Of a stretch of DNA of 20,935 nt, positions 1-7,345 are shown in pieces. The stretch covers positions 1 through 20,935 of the forward strand of contig JADYZI010000385.1 in the NCBI GenBank assembly GCA_020853255.1, given 5' to 3'. Numbering within the stretch: position 1 is the first letter of the stretch; each line of letters starts with the position of its first letter. The position numbers were made by a program, and so were the translations under genes. The stretch comes from Acidobacteriota bacterium (GTDB lineage Bacteria > Acidobacteriota > Blastocatellia > Pyrinomonadales > Pyrinomonadaceae). Under the pieces are notes generated by a model. The model made no database searches, was not told where the DNA came from, and saw only the letters and a program-made list of their open reading frames with translations.

Positions 1-436
1 AAGTTTCGTATGTGCCTTGCAGGATGCCCTGCGTACCGATATATATCCACGAACCGGCGGTCATTTGGCCATACATCATCAGTCCGTCGCGTTCGTACCC
101 GTCGAACTGTTCCTGCGTGGCCCAATGAGGCACAATATTCGTGTTCGCCAGCAGAATACGCGGTGCGTCCGCATGCGTCTTAAAAACGCCGACCGGCTTT
201 CCGGATTGAATAAGCAGCGTCTCATTGGGCTCCAGCTCTCGCAGGGAATGCAGGATCGCGTCGAACGAAAGCCAGTTGCGAGCCGCTTTCCCGCGGCCGC
301 CGTAAACGATCAGTTCGTCCGGATCGAACGCCACTTCCGGGTCAAGATTGTTCTGGAGCATCCGGTACGCGGCCTCAATGAGCCAATTCTTGCACGTCAA
401 TTCTGAACCCGTCGGGGCTTTGATAGTTCGAGACAT
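1..436 (-). CDS. hutU: Urocanate hydratase, N-terminal part (cut by window edge)
   Basis: Urocanate hydratase (urocanase) adds water to urocanate to give imidazolonepropionate, the second step of histidine breakdown in the cytoplasm. It uses tightly bound NAD+. Reading the minus strand from an ATG at 436 gives 145 open codons that run off the window start. The reading has the family's N-terminal signatures: a [11 protein letters not shown] block near residue 45, an [13 protein letters not shown] block near residue 78, then PHWAT and [20 protein letters not shown], followed by QGTYET. These match urocanase essentially end to end. The NAD-binding and catalytic C-terminal part lies outside the window. 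The gene diverges from the DUF2339 gene with a 75-bp gap. No other hut gene is visible here, so the rest of any histidine operon would lie to the left. Confidence 0.95.
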   Translation of the reverse strand, partial: MSRTIKAPTGSELTCKNWLIEAAYRMLQNNLDPEVAFDPDELIVYGGRGKAARNWLSFDAILHSLRELEPNETLLIQSGKPVGVFKTHADAPRILLANTNIVPHWATQEQFDGYERDGLMMYGQMTAGSWIYIGTQGILQGTYET

Positions 437-476
437 AATTGTTGCGTATTATTTATTTTGCCGTAAGAATATACGC

Positions 477-482
477 TACAAT
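477..482 (+). promoter_or_regulatory. Possible -10 box for the DUF2339 gene
   Basis: TACAAT matches the sigma-70 -10 consensus at 5 of 6 positions and lies 29 bp before the ATG at 512, in the AT-rich divergent spacer shared with hutU. I see no good -35 box at the right distance, so this is only a candidate. Confidence 0.3.
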
Positions 483-511
483 TAGCCCGTCGATTTGGCA
501 AATTAGGCGCT

Positions 512-3247
512 ATGCAAGATCTGGATGAAAAGATCAGCGAACTTGAAGGCCGGATAGAACGGCTTGTCCGAACGCAGATCGGGTTTCAGACAGAGATCTC
601 TGATCTCCGGGCCGAACTGCGCAAGCTTAGGCGGGTCGATGATGTACCGAAAGCGAGGCCGCAGCCTGCACCGACGCAGCCGTCCCGGCCAAATTTTCCG
701 CCCGGCTGGAGTCGTCCGCCGGCCTGGTCGGATCAAGGGCCAGCGGAGCAAGGCGATCTCCGTGAAGATCCCCGGCCGGTTTTCTCTCCAAGGCCTGAAC
801 CCCAACCAGACGCGGTTTCCGCCTGGTTCCTAAAATATACAGAATCCGCGCGGGCAGACCTTGAAAAGTTCATTGGCGAAAACCTTATCAGCAAGATCGG
901 AATTCTGGTCCTGATAATCGGCATCGGGATCGGCGTAAAATATTCGATCGACAATGACCTGATCAGCCCGCTCACCCGCGTCATTCTCGCCTATCTTCTT
1001 GCATTCGGCCTTGTCGGTTTGGCGATCAAATTGAAGCCGAAGTACCTGAACTTCAGCTCCGTATTGATCAGCGGCGGCATGGCGACAATGTATTTTGTCA
1101 CCTACTTCGGCTTTGCGGCCTATGGCTTGATCGACCGATATGCCGCGTTTGGCCTAATGGCCGCGTGCACCATTTTTACGGTCGTCGCCGCGTTGTTCTA
1201 TAACCGCCAGGTCATTGCCCACATCGGCCTTGTAGGCGCGTACGCTGTCCCTTTTCTCCTCAGCGAAGATTCCGGGAATTATCTTGCCCTTTTCTCATAT
1301 ATGGCAATTATCAACGCCGGAATTCTTGCGGTCTCGATCAAGAAATTTTGGCGGCCGATCTTTTATACGGCGTCGGCCTTTACCTGGCTTATCTTTTTCG
1401 GTTGGTTCGCGGCCCGATATTTACCGGAGGAACATCTTGGCCTCGCTTTAACTTTTCTTGGTATCTTCTTCGGGCTATTTTTTGCTACAAAGCTTGTCCA
1501 CGCTATCGTTCACAAGGAACACGATTCCGTCGAGGGCGTGGCCGCTATCTCGGTCACCGTCCTTATATTTTACGCATTCTGTTTCGGCCTCGGGGTTCGG
1601 CCGCTTTCGTTGATGCAAGTGTGGGCGTTCTTTATCTATCTTGCCCTTGCGACGATGGTCCTGGCTGCCCTCTCACTAAAGTTTGTCGGAAAGATCACGG
1701 TCATTTTGGCATTCGGCTGCACCTGGCTGATCTTTGGCGCGTGGTACATCGATATATATTCGCTCGATCAGCATTTTGTGCCGGCGCTTGTCTTTGCAAG
1801 CGTAATATTCGGCATATTTTATTTGGCCGCCTTGGCGTTTCGGCTGACCGATCCGGAGTTTAGCCTCGTCGAGAATAGTGCTCTTGTCCTCACGAATTCC
1901 TTTGTTTTTTACGGGTCCGGTTATGCGGTCCTCAATGGAAACGAGAGTACGGCAGGCATTCTCGGCCTTTACACTGCCGGGCACGCAGCGTTTCACTTTG
2001 CCGTCGCGTCCATCGTCGGTCGGATCAGGCCCACGACGCCCGATGTAGTGCAGGTCTTGACGATACTTGTGCTGACCTTCGCCTCGCTGGCCATTCCAGT
2101 CCAACTCGACGGCAATCACGTAACAATGGCATGGTCGATCGAGGCGGCCCTGCTGTTCTGGTTTGGTCGCGGCCGAACGGTTCGCCTTTTTGAGATCTAT
2201 TCGTATCCGGTAATGGTCCTGGCAACCGCCAGCATGTTCTTTGATTGGGGCACAACCTATATTGATCGGGTATTCAGCTCTGGACAGAGCGGCCACCGGC
2301 TGTTCGCGAATGGGAACTTTGTCACAGCATTGGTCTATATCGCGGCATTCGCCGTTATTTTCGGGATCAGCAGAGACAAGGGATCACAACTCCGGATAGG
2401 CGAAGATTGGTCGAGGCGGTTCCGCTATGCGGTCGCGGCTCTTGCGATATTCGTACTCTACAATGCATTCCGTATTGAGATCGCAAACTATTTTCACGGT
2501 CAGCTGGTCGATCTGGCCGACGATGCCGGACGACGGGCGGCGTCGATCATTCGTAATAAGAGTTCGGCATGGCAGGCGAATTATACGATGGCGTTTCTTT
2601 CCGTGATGGCTCTCATTAACCGGCTCAAAGTCCGCTCCTTTACGCTTGCCGCCGCAAACGCGGCGCTTGGGGTGCTGACACTTGCTGCCTTCGCGACCGC
2701 GGGGATGGTTGTGTTCTACGATCTCCGCGTCGCCTACATGGCCGGACACGGAGATCATTCGCTCGTTTCGATCCGCTATCTATCGTACGTGTGTGCCGCT
2801 CTGCTGACGGCGGTCCTTTATCTCTACAGCCGCGATGAATTTTTCACAGAACGTGTTCCGCCGTGGATAACCCGGGTTTCGTTCGAGGCCGTTTCGTACG
2901 GTTTCTGGTTTATCGCCGCAAGTTGCGAATTGGTAAATTCTATGGCCCAAATCGGCCTTGCGGACGGGACCAAGCTCGGCTTGAGCATCTTTTGGGGAAT
3001 CTATGCATTGATGCTGGTCATCATCGGCATCGCGCGGAACCGCAAGCACCTCCGCGTCGCCGCGATCGGCCTGCTTGGAGTAACGCTTCTAAAATTATTC
3101 TTCTACGATGTTGCGGACCTCGACACTATCCCGCGAACGATACTTTTTGTCAGCCTTGGGCTGACCTTGCTGGTCGTCTCTTTTCTCTACAACAAATACA
3201 AGAATGCTATCTTCGGTTTTTCCGGTGAGAGCGAGGAGGAATCATGA
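512..3247 (+). CDS. DUF2339-type large multi-spanning membrane protein
   Basis: This 911-residue integral membrane protein has no established biochemical role. Residues 1-42 are charged and heptad-like (EKISELEGRIERLVR), which suggests a cytoplasmic coiled coil. Residues 45-105 are a Pro/Arg-rich linker. From about residue 120 to the end there is an almost unbroken run of hydrophobic helices, roughly two dozen, with short charged loops. Length, N-terminal coiled coil, Pro-rich linker and helix count all fit the DUF2339 family of predicted inner-membrane proteins. The start at 512 is the first ATG in the frame and opens the coiled coil; no strong ribosome site precedes it. The stop overlaps the next start as ATGA, so the YCII-domain gene downstream is probably translationally coupled. 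The family assignment rests on architecture, not on a catalytic motif. Confidence 0.85.
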   Translation: MQDLDEKISELEGRIERLVRTQIGFQTEISDLRAELRKLRRVDDVPKARPQPAPTQPSRPNFPPGWSRPPAWSDQGPAEQGDLREDPRPVFSPRPEPQPDAVSAWFLKYTESARADLEKFIGENLISKIGILVLIIGIGIGVKYSIDNDLISPLTRVILAYLLAFGLVGLAIKLKPKYLNFSSVLISGGMATMYFVTYFGFAAYGLIDRYAAFGLMAACTIFTVVAALFYNRQVIAHIGLVGAYAVPFLLSEDSGNYLALFSYMAIINAGILAVSIKKFWRPIFYTASAFTWLIFFGWFAARYLPEEHLGLALTFLGIFFGLFFATKLVHAIVHKEHDSVEGVAAISVTVLIFYAFCFGLGVRPLSLMQVWAFFIYLALATMVLAALSLKFVGKITVILAFGCTWLIFGAWYIDIYSLDQHFVPALVFASVIFGIFYLAALAFRLTDPEFSLVENSALVLTNSFVFYGSGYAVLNGNESTAGILGLYTAGHAAFHFAVASIVGRIRPTTPDVVQVLTILVLTFASLAIPVQLDGNHVTMAWSIEAALLFWFGRGRTVRLFEIYSYPVMVLATASMFFDWGTTYIDRVFSSGQSGHRLFANGNFVTALVYIAAFAVIFGISRDKGSQLRIGEDWSRRFRYAVAALAIFVLYNAFRIEIANYFHGQLVDLADDAGRRAASIIRNKSSAWQANYTMAFLSVMALINRLKVRSFTLAAANAALGVLTLAAFATAGMVVFYDLRVAYMAGHGDHSLVSIRYLSYVCAALLTAVLYLYSRDEFFTERVPPWITRVSFEAVSYGFWFIAASCELVNSMAQIGLADGTKLGLSIFWGIYALMLVIIGIARNRKHLRVAAIGLLGVTLLKLFFYDVADLDTIPRTILFVSLGLTLLVVSFLYNKYKNAIFGFSGESEEES

Positions 3248-3720
3248 AAATCAGATCGTTTTCATTTCTGTTCTGTCTTTTAGGGCTGCTTCTGCCATCT
3301 TCTTTCGCCCAATCAAGCGGGACCGTTCTGAATCCAAAATTCGACGCCGCGCTTGCAAAAAAGGCAGGTGCCGACGAGCGCGGAATGCGAAACTATGTGC
3401 TCGTGATCCTAAAGACCGGCCCAACGCGTGTACCGGACGGCAAGGACCGGGACAATATGTTTGCGGGGCACTTTGCCAATATGAAAAGGCTTGCCGCCGA
3501 GGGAAAGCTCGCCGTTGCCGGGCCGCTCGACGGCGTCGATGGATGGCGTGGCCTTTTCATATTGGCGGTCGCGGAGATAGATGAAGCAAAAAGACTTGTC
3601 GCGACCGACCCCGTGATCATAAAGGGCGAAATGGTGGCCGAGTATCACAAGTGGTATGGTTCGGCGGGCGTTGTGTTCGTAAATGAAACTCACGAAAAGC
3701 TCGGAAAGATCACTTTTTAA
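3244..3720 (+). CDS. Secreted YCII-related domain protein
   Basis: This 158-residue protein has an N-terminal signal peptide (hydrophobic FLFCLLGLLL, likely cleavage after SSFA near residue 22). The mature part resembles the YCII fold, a small alpha-beta domain related to dimeric ferredoxin-like enzymes. It has a YVLVILKTGP first strand, an AGHFANMKRLAAEGKL helix that carries the family histidine, a GPLDG turn, a hydrophobic strand, and the AKRLVATDPVI segment with the conserved Asp. YCII domains are usually cytoplasmic, so an exported copy is somewhat unusual; its function is unknown. GAGGAGG just upstream is an excellent ribosome site, and the start overlaps the stop of the DUF2339 gene by 4 bases. 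The pair probably forms one transcription unit. Confidence 0.8.
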   Translation: MKIRSFSFLFCLLGLLLPSSFAQSSGTVLNPKFDAALAKKAGADERGMRNYVLVILKTGPTRVPDGKDRDNMFAGHFANMKRLAAEGKLAVAGPLDGVDGWRGLFILAVAEIDEAKRLVATDPVIIKGEMVAEYHKWYGSAGVVFVNETHEKLGKITF

Positions 3721-3798
3721 AAAAGAAATTGCCGGTCGGTACAAAGAAAAACAGCCCCAGCTTGCATATTCGTGCATAACTGAAGCCGCTTTCCTGAG

Positions 3799-3864
3799 TT
3801 CCGGTAGCTATCCGGAGGAGTTCCGGGCAGGCTGAACGAAGTGGCGGAACAGCCGTCCCGGATA
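3799..3864. other. Structured spacer element with mutually exclusive stems
   Basis: The 223-bp gap between two convergent genes (3721-3943) holds no ORF of note but has strong secondary-structure potential. TCCGG at 3800-3804 can pair with CCGGA at 3812-3816. TCCGGG (3822-3827) plus GGCTG (3830-3834) can pair with CAGCC (3850-3854) plus CCCGGA (3857-3862), giving an 11-bp stem with a 2x2 internal loop. TATCCGG at 3809-3815 can instead pair with CCGGATA at 3858-3864, which would break both stems. There is no T-run, so a classic intrinsic terminator is unlikely. I do not recognise a known riboswitch or RNA family. It could be a small RNA, a 3'-UTR element of either gene, or a decayed repeat. 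Confidence 0.4.
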
Positions 3865-3943
3865 TGCCTTCAACGTATTTAATGTAATATCAACCCCACG
3901 TTGCTGCGTGAGTAATAACACTCAATTTTATGCGTGAAATCCA

Positions 3944-5713
3944 CTAAACCGGCATCGTGAAGACAAACCGTGAACCTGTTCCGTTTTCGATCGGGCTTTC
4001 GACCGTAATTTCCGCTCCGATCTGTTCCGCCAGGCTTCGCGAGAGGAATAGGCCAAGGCCCATCCCGCCTGCGTCGGCCACCTGTGCCGTCTCCATTGGA
4101 TCGACGGCAGCCGCAAATCCGTTTCCCGCCGGATGGCCGCGGTAGAATTTATCGAAAACGTAAGGAAGGTCCTCGCTCGCGATGCCGCAGCCAGTGTCGG
4201 CAACAGCGATGGAAACACCGTCGTCGCCTGAAGTTGCAGAGACATTGATAGTTCCGCCCGCGGAGGTGTATTTCATTGAGTTCTCGATCAAACTTGAAAT
4301 TACGCGACGGAGAATGTCCGCATCCGTAGTGACGGTCGGCATCGGCTCGGCAGGCATACGAAGATCGAGCTTGAGGTCGCGCGAACTTGCGGCCCTGTCA
4401 AGCGATCCAACGAGGCCCTGGAGAAATCTGGGGAGCTCGACCTGGGTCAGATTCGGTTTGTAGGCTCCCGACTCGATCCGCGACAGGTCAAGAAGGTTTC
4501 GGACGAATTCGATCTGACGGTCACATTCGTCACCGATCGTTTGAAGGTATCCTTCCCGTTCCTCATCAGAGATATTGTTGCTCTGGAGTACGCGAACAAG
4601 GGCCTTGATGGTCGTCAGCGGGGTTCGAAGCTCGTGCGAAGCACTGCTGACAAACTCCGATTTGAGATGGTCCAGTTCTTTCAGTTTTTCCTCTCGTATC
4701 TGAATTCGCTCGGCCATTTGATTGAACGTCTCGGCCACCTCGCGCATCGGGCCGCTGCCGCTAATGTCGGTTCGGGTCGTAAGATCTCCGTGGCCGAAGG
4801 AACGAGCGGCTGACGTGAGTCCCCGCATTGGAAGCACGATGCCGCGAGCGATCAGCAGAGCAAGTGCTCCGGCGAGGACCGCGATCAGCGAACCGATCCA
4901 GAGCTGCCGCCAATATTGCGCCTTGGCAGGGGCGTAGAGGCTTTCACTCGGAACACCGACCACGACAACACAGTTGGCCGCCTCGATCCGGGCGAGGCCA
5001 TAAATTCGCTTGATCTTGTCGTATGGGCTTTCGACCTCAACCGTACCGGTCTGCTTTGCACCGAGGGCCGACAACAGGGAAGTATCGCTGACGTCAATGG
5101 ACATCTGTTCCGGAGAAACGTTGCTGCGGTACAGGAGCCGGAAATTGGGATCGAAAACGGCGATTATATATTCTTTTGGAAGCTCAAGCTGATGAAACAC
5201 CTCACTTGCGCTTTCTCCATCGATGCGGGCGAGTATAAATCGGCCGTCCGCGAGCGGCATGGCAAGCGACAACAGCCGAAGATTCTGCCCCGAAAGCTGC
5301 TCGCTGATCACAACAAGCGAATGTTTGGCCTTGATCTCATCACGGATGCTTTCGATCGAAACGATCGGCAATGGCTTTTGGCGAACTGTCTGTGAAAGCT
5401 CTATATTCCCGGATTGACCGATTATCTGTATATCAAGCCAGTGCGGACGAGTTTCGATTATCGAATTCAGGTAGTCGCGGAGGCTGGCCTTGTTCTCGCT
5501 TGCCGCAAGGGTGGAAACTGTCTTTAGAGTTTGAGTCTGGGCCTCGATCCACTGTTCAAACGCCGTCGCCGCGAGTTCGGCCTGCCGTTCGATCGATTGA
5601 TTAAGCTGTGCGCGGCTAGCCTGCCACGCTTCCCAAAGATTGAAGAAGCCCACCAGTACCAACGGCACCGCCAACCCGATCGTTAACCACAACAATCGCC
5701 CTCTGATAGACAA
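3944..5713 (-). CDS. Membrane sensor histidine kinase (HAMP-containing)
   Basis: This 589-residue sensor kinase of a two-component system autophosphorylates on a histidine and passes the phosphate to a response regulator. Domains in order: TM1 (about 5-25); a periplasmic sensor region (about 30-270) that looks like a Cache/PAS-type fold; TM2 (about 271-289); HAMP (about 290-343); HisKA with the H-box SASHELRTPL, His360; and HATPase_c with N-box SLIENSMKYT (Asn478), G1 DTGCGI (506-511), F-box YVFDKFYRG and G2 GMGLGL (550-555). The ATP lid between F-box and G2 is longer than usual by about 15-20 residues. The start is a TTG, chosen because GGGGAGG sits 7 bases upstream and no better start lies near TM1. 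The LuxR-type regulator at 6498-7136 on the same strand is the obvious candidate partner; that pairing is inference. Confidence 0.93.
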   Translation of the reverse strand: MSIRGRLLWLTIGLAVPLVLVGFFNLWEAWQASRAQLNQSIERQAELAATAFEQWIEAQTQTLKTVSTLAASENKASLRDYLNSIIETRPHWLDIQIIGQSGNIELSQTVRQKPLPIVSIESIRDEIKAKHSLVVISEQLSGQNLRLLSLAMPLADGRFILARIDGESASEVFHQLELPKEYIIAVFDPNFRLLYRSNVSPEQMSIDVSDTSLLSALGAKQTGTVEVESPYDKIKRIYGLARIEAANCVVVVGVPSESLYAPAKAQYWRQLWIGSLIAVLAGALALLIARGIVLPMRGLTSAARSFGHGDLTTRTDISGSGPMREVAETFNQMAERIQIREEKLKELDHLKSEFVSSASHELRTPLTTIKALVRVLQSNNISDEEREGYLQTIGDECDRQIEFVRNLLDLSRIESGAYKPNLTQVELPRFLQGLVGSLDRAASSRDLKLDLRMPAEPMPTVTTDADILRRVISSLIENSMKYTSAGGTINVSATSGDDGVSIAVADTGCGIASEDLPYVFDKFYRGHPAGNGFAAAVDPMETAQVADAGGMGLGLFLSRSLAEQIGAEITVESPIENGTGSRFVFTMPV

Positions 5714-5805
5714 TCTAGAACCTCCCCGGAGAATCCGGCTTGCAGCCGAAGTAAAATTACATTCTTGGCCCTGGAACCTCTAATCATGGGCGAAGACTAA
5801 AATCG

Positions 5806-5821
5806 AACGCAATGCAGCGTT
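5806..5821 (-). terminator. Weak hairpin after the BamE-like gene
   Basis: On the minus strand AACGC and GCGTT form a 5-bp stem with a 6-base loop about 30 bp after the stop of the exported-protein gene, followed by CGATTTT. The stem is short and the T-run only four bases, so termination here would be weak. It would partly separate this gene from the kinase gene downstream. Confidence 0.25.
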
Positions 5822-5851
5822 TTACAACAAAGCGTGCTAGCGGGCGGTGGG

Positions 5852-6394
5852 CTAGTTATCAGTACTCTGGATCGTGATCGATACCAGCGGATTTTTCGCT
5901 TCGGGCCCGAGACTGGAGTACGCCACCCAGAAACCCGACTTTGGATACGTAACCATATTATACACCCTGCCGTCGGCCGAATGTTTTACCGGCATATCCT
6001 TTCCAAAGACCGCCTCATATGTCGGGGCATTTGCTTCTTTGCCAAGATAGGTCACTGCGATCGCCCGGACCTTCTTATTGTCGTCCAAAAGGATCTGGGC
6101 CGTCTCTGAGTCCGAAAATACATAAAAATAACCCGAATCGTCCTCAGACTGCGGTTTCTGGTCTATCAGATCGCGAACATTATCTGCAGTCAGGCCGATC
6201 TTGACGCCACGGTACTCGGTCATCACAGGCACAGGCGTTCCCGACTTCGAAGCTGTGGGTCCTGTAACCGGTTTCTGCTGGGCGACCTCCTGTGCAAACG
6301 ACCTCGAGGCAAACCAGGAGAACATTATCATTAGCACACCAACCATCAGCAGGTACTTTAGGACTACCCTTTGTTCTCTGATCAACATATTCAT
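5852..6394 (-). CDS. Exported protein of unknown function, BamE/SmpA-like pattern
   Basis: This 180-residue protein starts with a long signal sequence (positively charged start, hydrophobic YLLMVGVLMIMF, likely cleavage after SFA near residue 34), then a low-complexity Pro/Thr/Ser linker to about residue 60. The remaining domain begins YRGVKIGLTADNVRDLI and continues with beta-strand-like stretches around YFYVFSD, AQILLDD and VRAIAVTYLG. The helix opening followed by strands that end in a residue-by-residue comparison of a small parameter resembles BamE/SmpA-type domains; the similarity is weak and is a pattern judgement only. The start at 6394 has GGAGG about 4 bases upstream. It lies between the response regulator and histidine kinase genes on the same strand, so a role as an accessory or target of that system is possible but unproven. 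Confidence 0.7.
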   Translation of the reverse strand: MNMLIREQRVVLKYLLMVGVLMIMFSWFASRSFAQEVAQQKPVTGPTASKSGTPVPVMTEYRGVKIGLTADNVRDLIDQKPQSEDDSGYFYVFSDSETAQILLDDNKKVRAIAVTYLGKEANAPTYEAVFGKDMPVKHSADGRVYNMVTYPKSGFWVAYSSLGPEAKNPLVSITIQSTDN

Positions 6395-6497
6395 TTCCTC
6401 CGTACATTGGATTCTAGACTTTTTGGCAGGAAATCGAATCGAGGTAAATACCTATGTGGATAAGTGATTCTACTCAAAATGATCGGAAACGTTCACG

Positions 6498-7136
6498 CTA
6501 GGCTTTATCGCGCTTTGTCGAAAGGACCAGACGGGCGATCTCGACGCGATTGGACAAACCTTTTTTGCCGAGGATCCGGCTGACATGATTCTCGACCGTT
6601 CGGATACTGAGATAAAGATGGGCCGCGATCTCCTTGTTGCTAAGGCCTTTTGCCAGTTCCTCCGCGACACGCCATTCCGCTTCTGTGAGAGCTTCATCCC
6701 GCGTAAAGGCTGCCGGTTCGGGAACTGGGTCGCCGACCAGGGTTGTGATCGCGGAGCGAATGTTCTCGACGCGGTCAAGTATCCCATTGATGACCGCGAC
6801 GAGTTCATCCGGTTCGAACGGTTTTGCAAGATACACATCCACGCCGGACCGAAATCCTTCGATGCGGTCTCGCGTCTCATCCTTTGCTGTTAGAAAAACG
6901 ACCGGTATCAATTTCGTATGAGGGGCAGAGCGAAGTTTTCTCGCCAGCGTGAAGCCGTCCATTATCGGCATGCGAACGTCGCTGACGATCAGGTCTGGAA
7001 CAGCCCGGGCGATCTGCAGCATCGCGTCGCGTCCGTTTCGGGCCGTCGTTACATCAAAGCCTTCACCGCGTAGGACCGCGGCGATCGCGGCCAGGAGGTT
7101 TGGCTCATCGTCAACAATTAGGAGCCGTTTCATCAT
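6498..7136 (-). CDS. NarL/LuxR-family response regulator
   Basis: This 212-residue transcription factor is the output half of a two-component system. The receiver domain (about 2-122) has the acidic pair DDE at 9-11, phospho-acceptor Asp53 in VSDVRMP, Thr83 in FLTAKDE and Lys105 in YLAKPF. After a linker of about 25 residues comes a LuxR-type helix-turn-helix (about 150-205), with the diagnostic LTEAEWRVAEELAKGLSNKE and IRTVENHVSRIL blocks. All residues needed for phosphorylation are present. Two ATGs are adjacent at 7136 and 7133; neither has a clear ribosome site, so the start could be one codon later. It diverges from rpoN with a 209-bp spacer and is followed on its own strand by the exported protein and the sensor kinase, its likely partner. 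Confidence 0.92.
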   Translation of the reverse strand: MMKRLLIVDDEPNLLAAIAAVLRGEGFDVTTARNGRDAMLQIARAVPDLIVSDVRMPIMDGFTLARKLRSAPHTKLIPVVFLTAKDETRDRIEGFRSGVDVYLAKPFEPDELVAVINGILDRVENIRSAITTLVGDPVPEPAAFTRDEALTEAEWRVAEELAKGLSNKEIAAHLYLSIRTVENHVSRILGKKGLSNRVEIARLVLSTKRDKA

Positions 7137-7274
7137 GGTCGGTTTTACTCAATCTTACACTATGCGGGCTGAAAGTCGCCCCGTGCAGCAAATGGACCCC
7201 AATGCGTCCATCCCACGGCCTGTCCGTCTAGAGCGTCAAGATAGAAGTCTTTTCCTTTTCTGTCGAAAAATTCG

Positions 7275-7280
7275 TATAAT
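7275..7280 (+). promoter_or_regulatory. Perfect -10 box upstream of rpoN
   Basis: TATAAT is a perfect sigma-70 -10 hexamer, 65 bp before the rpoN ATG. The -35 position 16-18 bp upstream is pyrimidine-rich (TTCCTT) and poor, so an activator might help, or the spacer may be read by a group with relaxed -35 needs. It is the best promoter candidate for the rpoN-hpf unit. Confidence 0.45.
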
Positions 7281-7345
7281 CTGAATGAGTAAATATTGGG
7301 CCGTGAGCATCTAACCTCATTGTCCAGGGCCGGTAAATACAAGCA

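Noticed and set aside
1676..2296. 206-codon minus-strand ORF inside the DUF2339 gene
   Set aside because: The opposite strand encodes a continuous run of membrane helices; this ORF shows no domain or start signal.
3799..3864. Known riboswitch (cobalamin, TPP, c-di-GMP, ZTP) or SRP RNA
   Set aside because: None of the conserved core words of these classes is present, and the site follows genes instead of preceding one.
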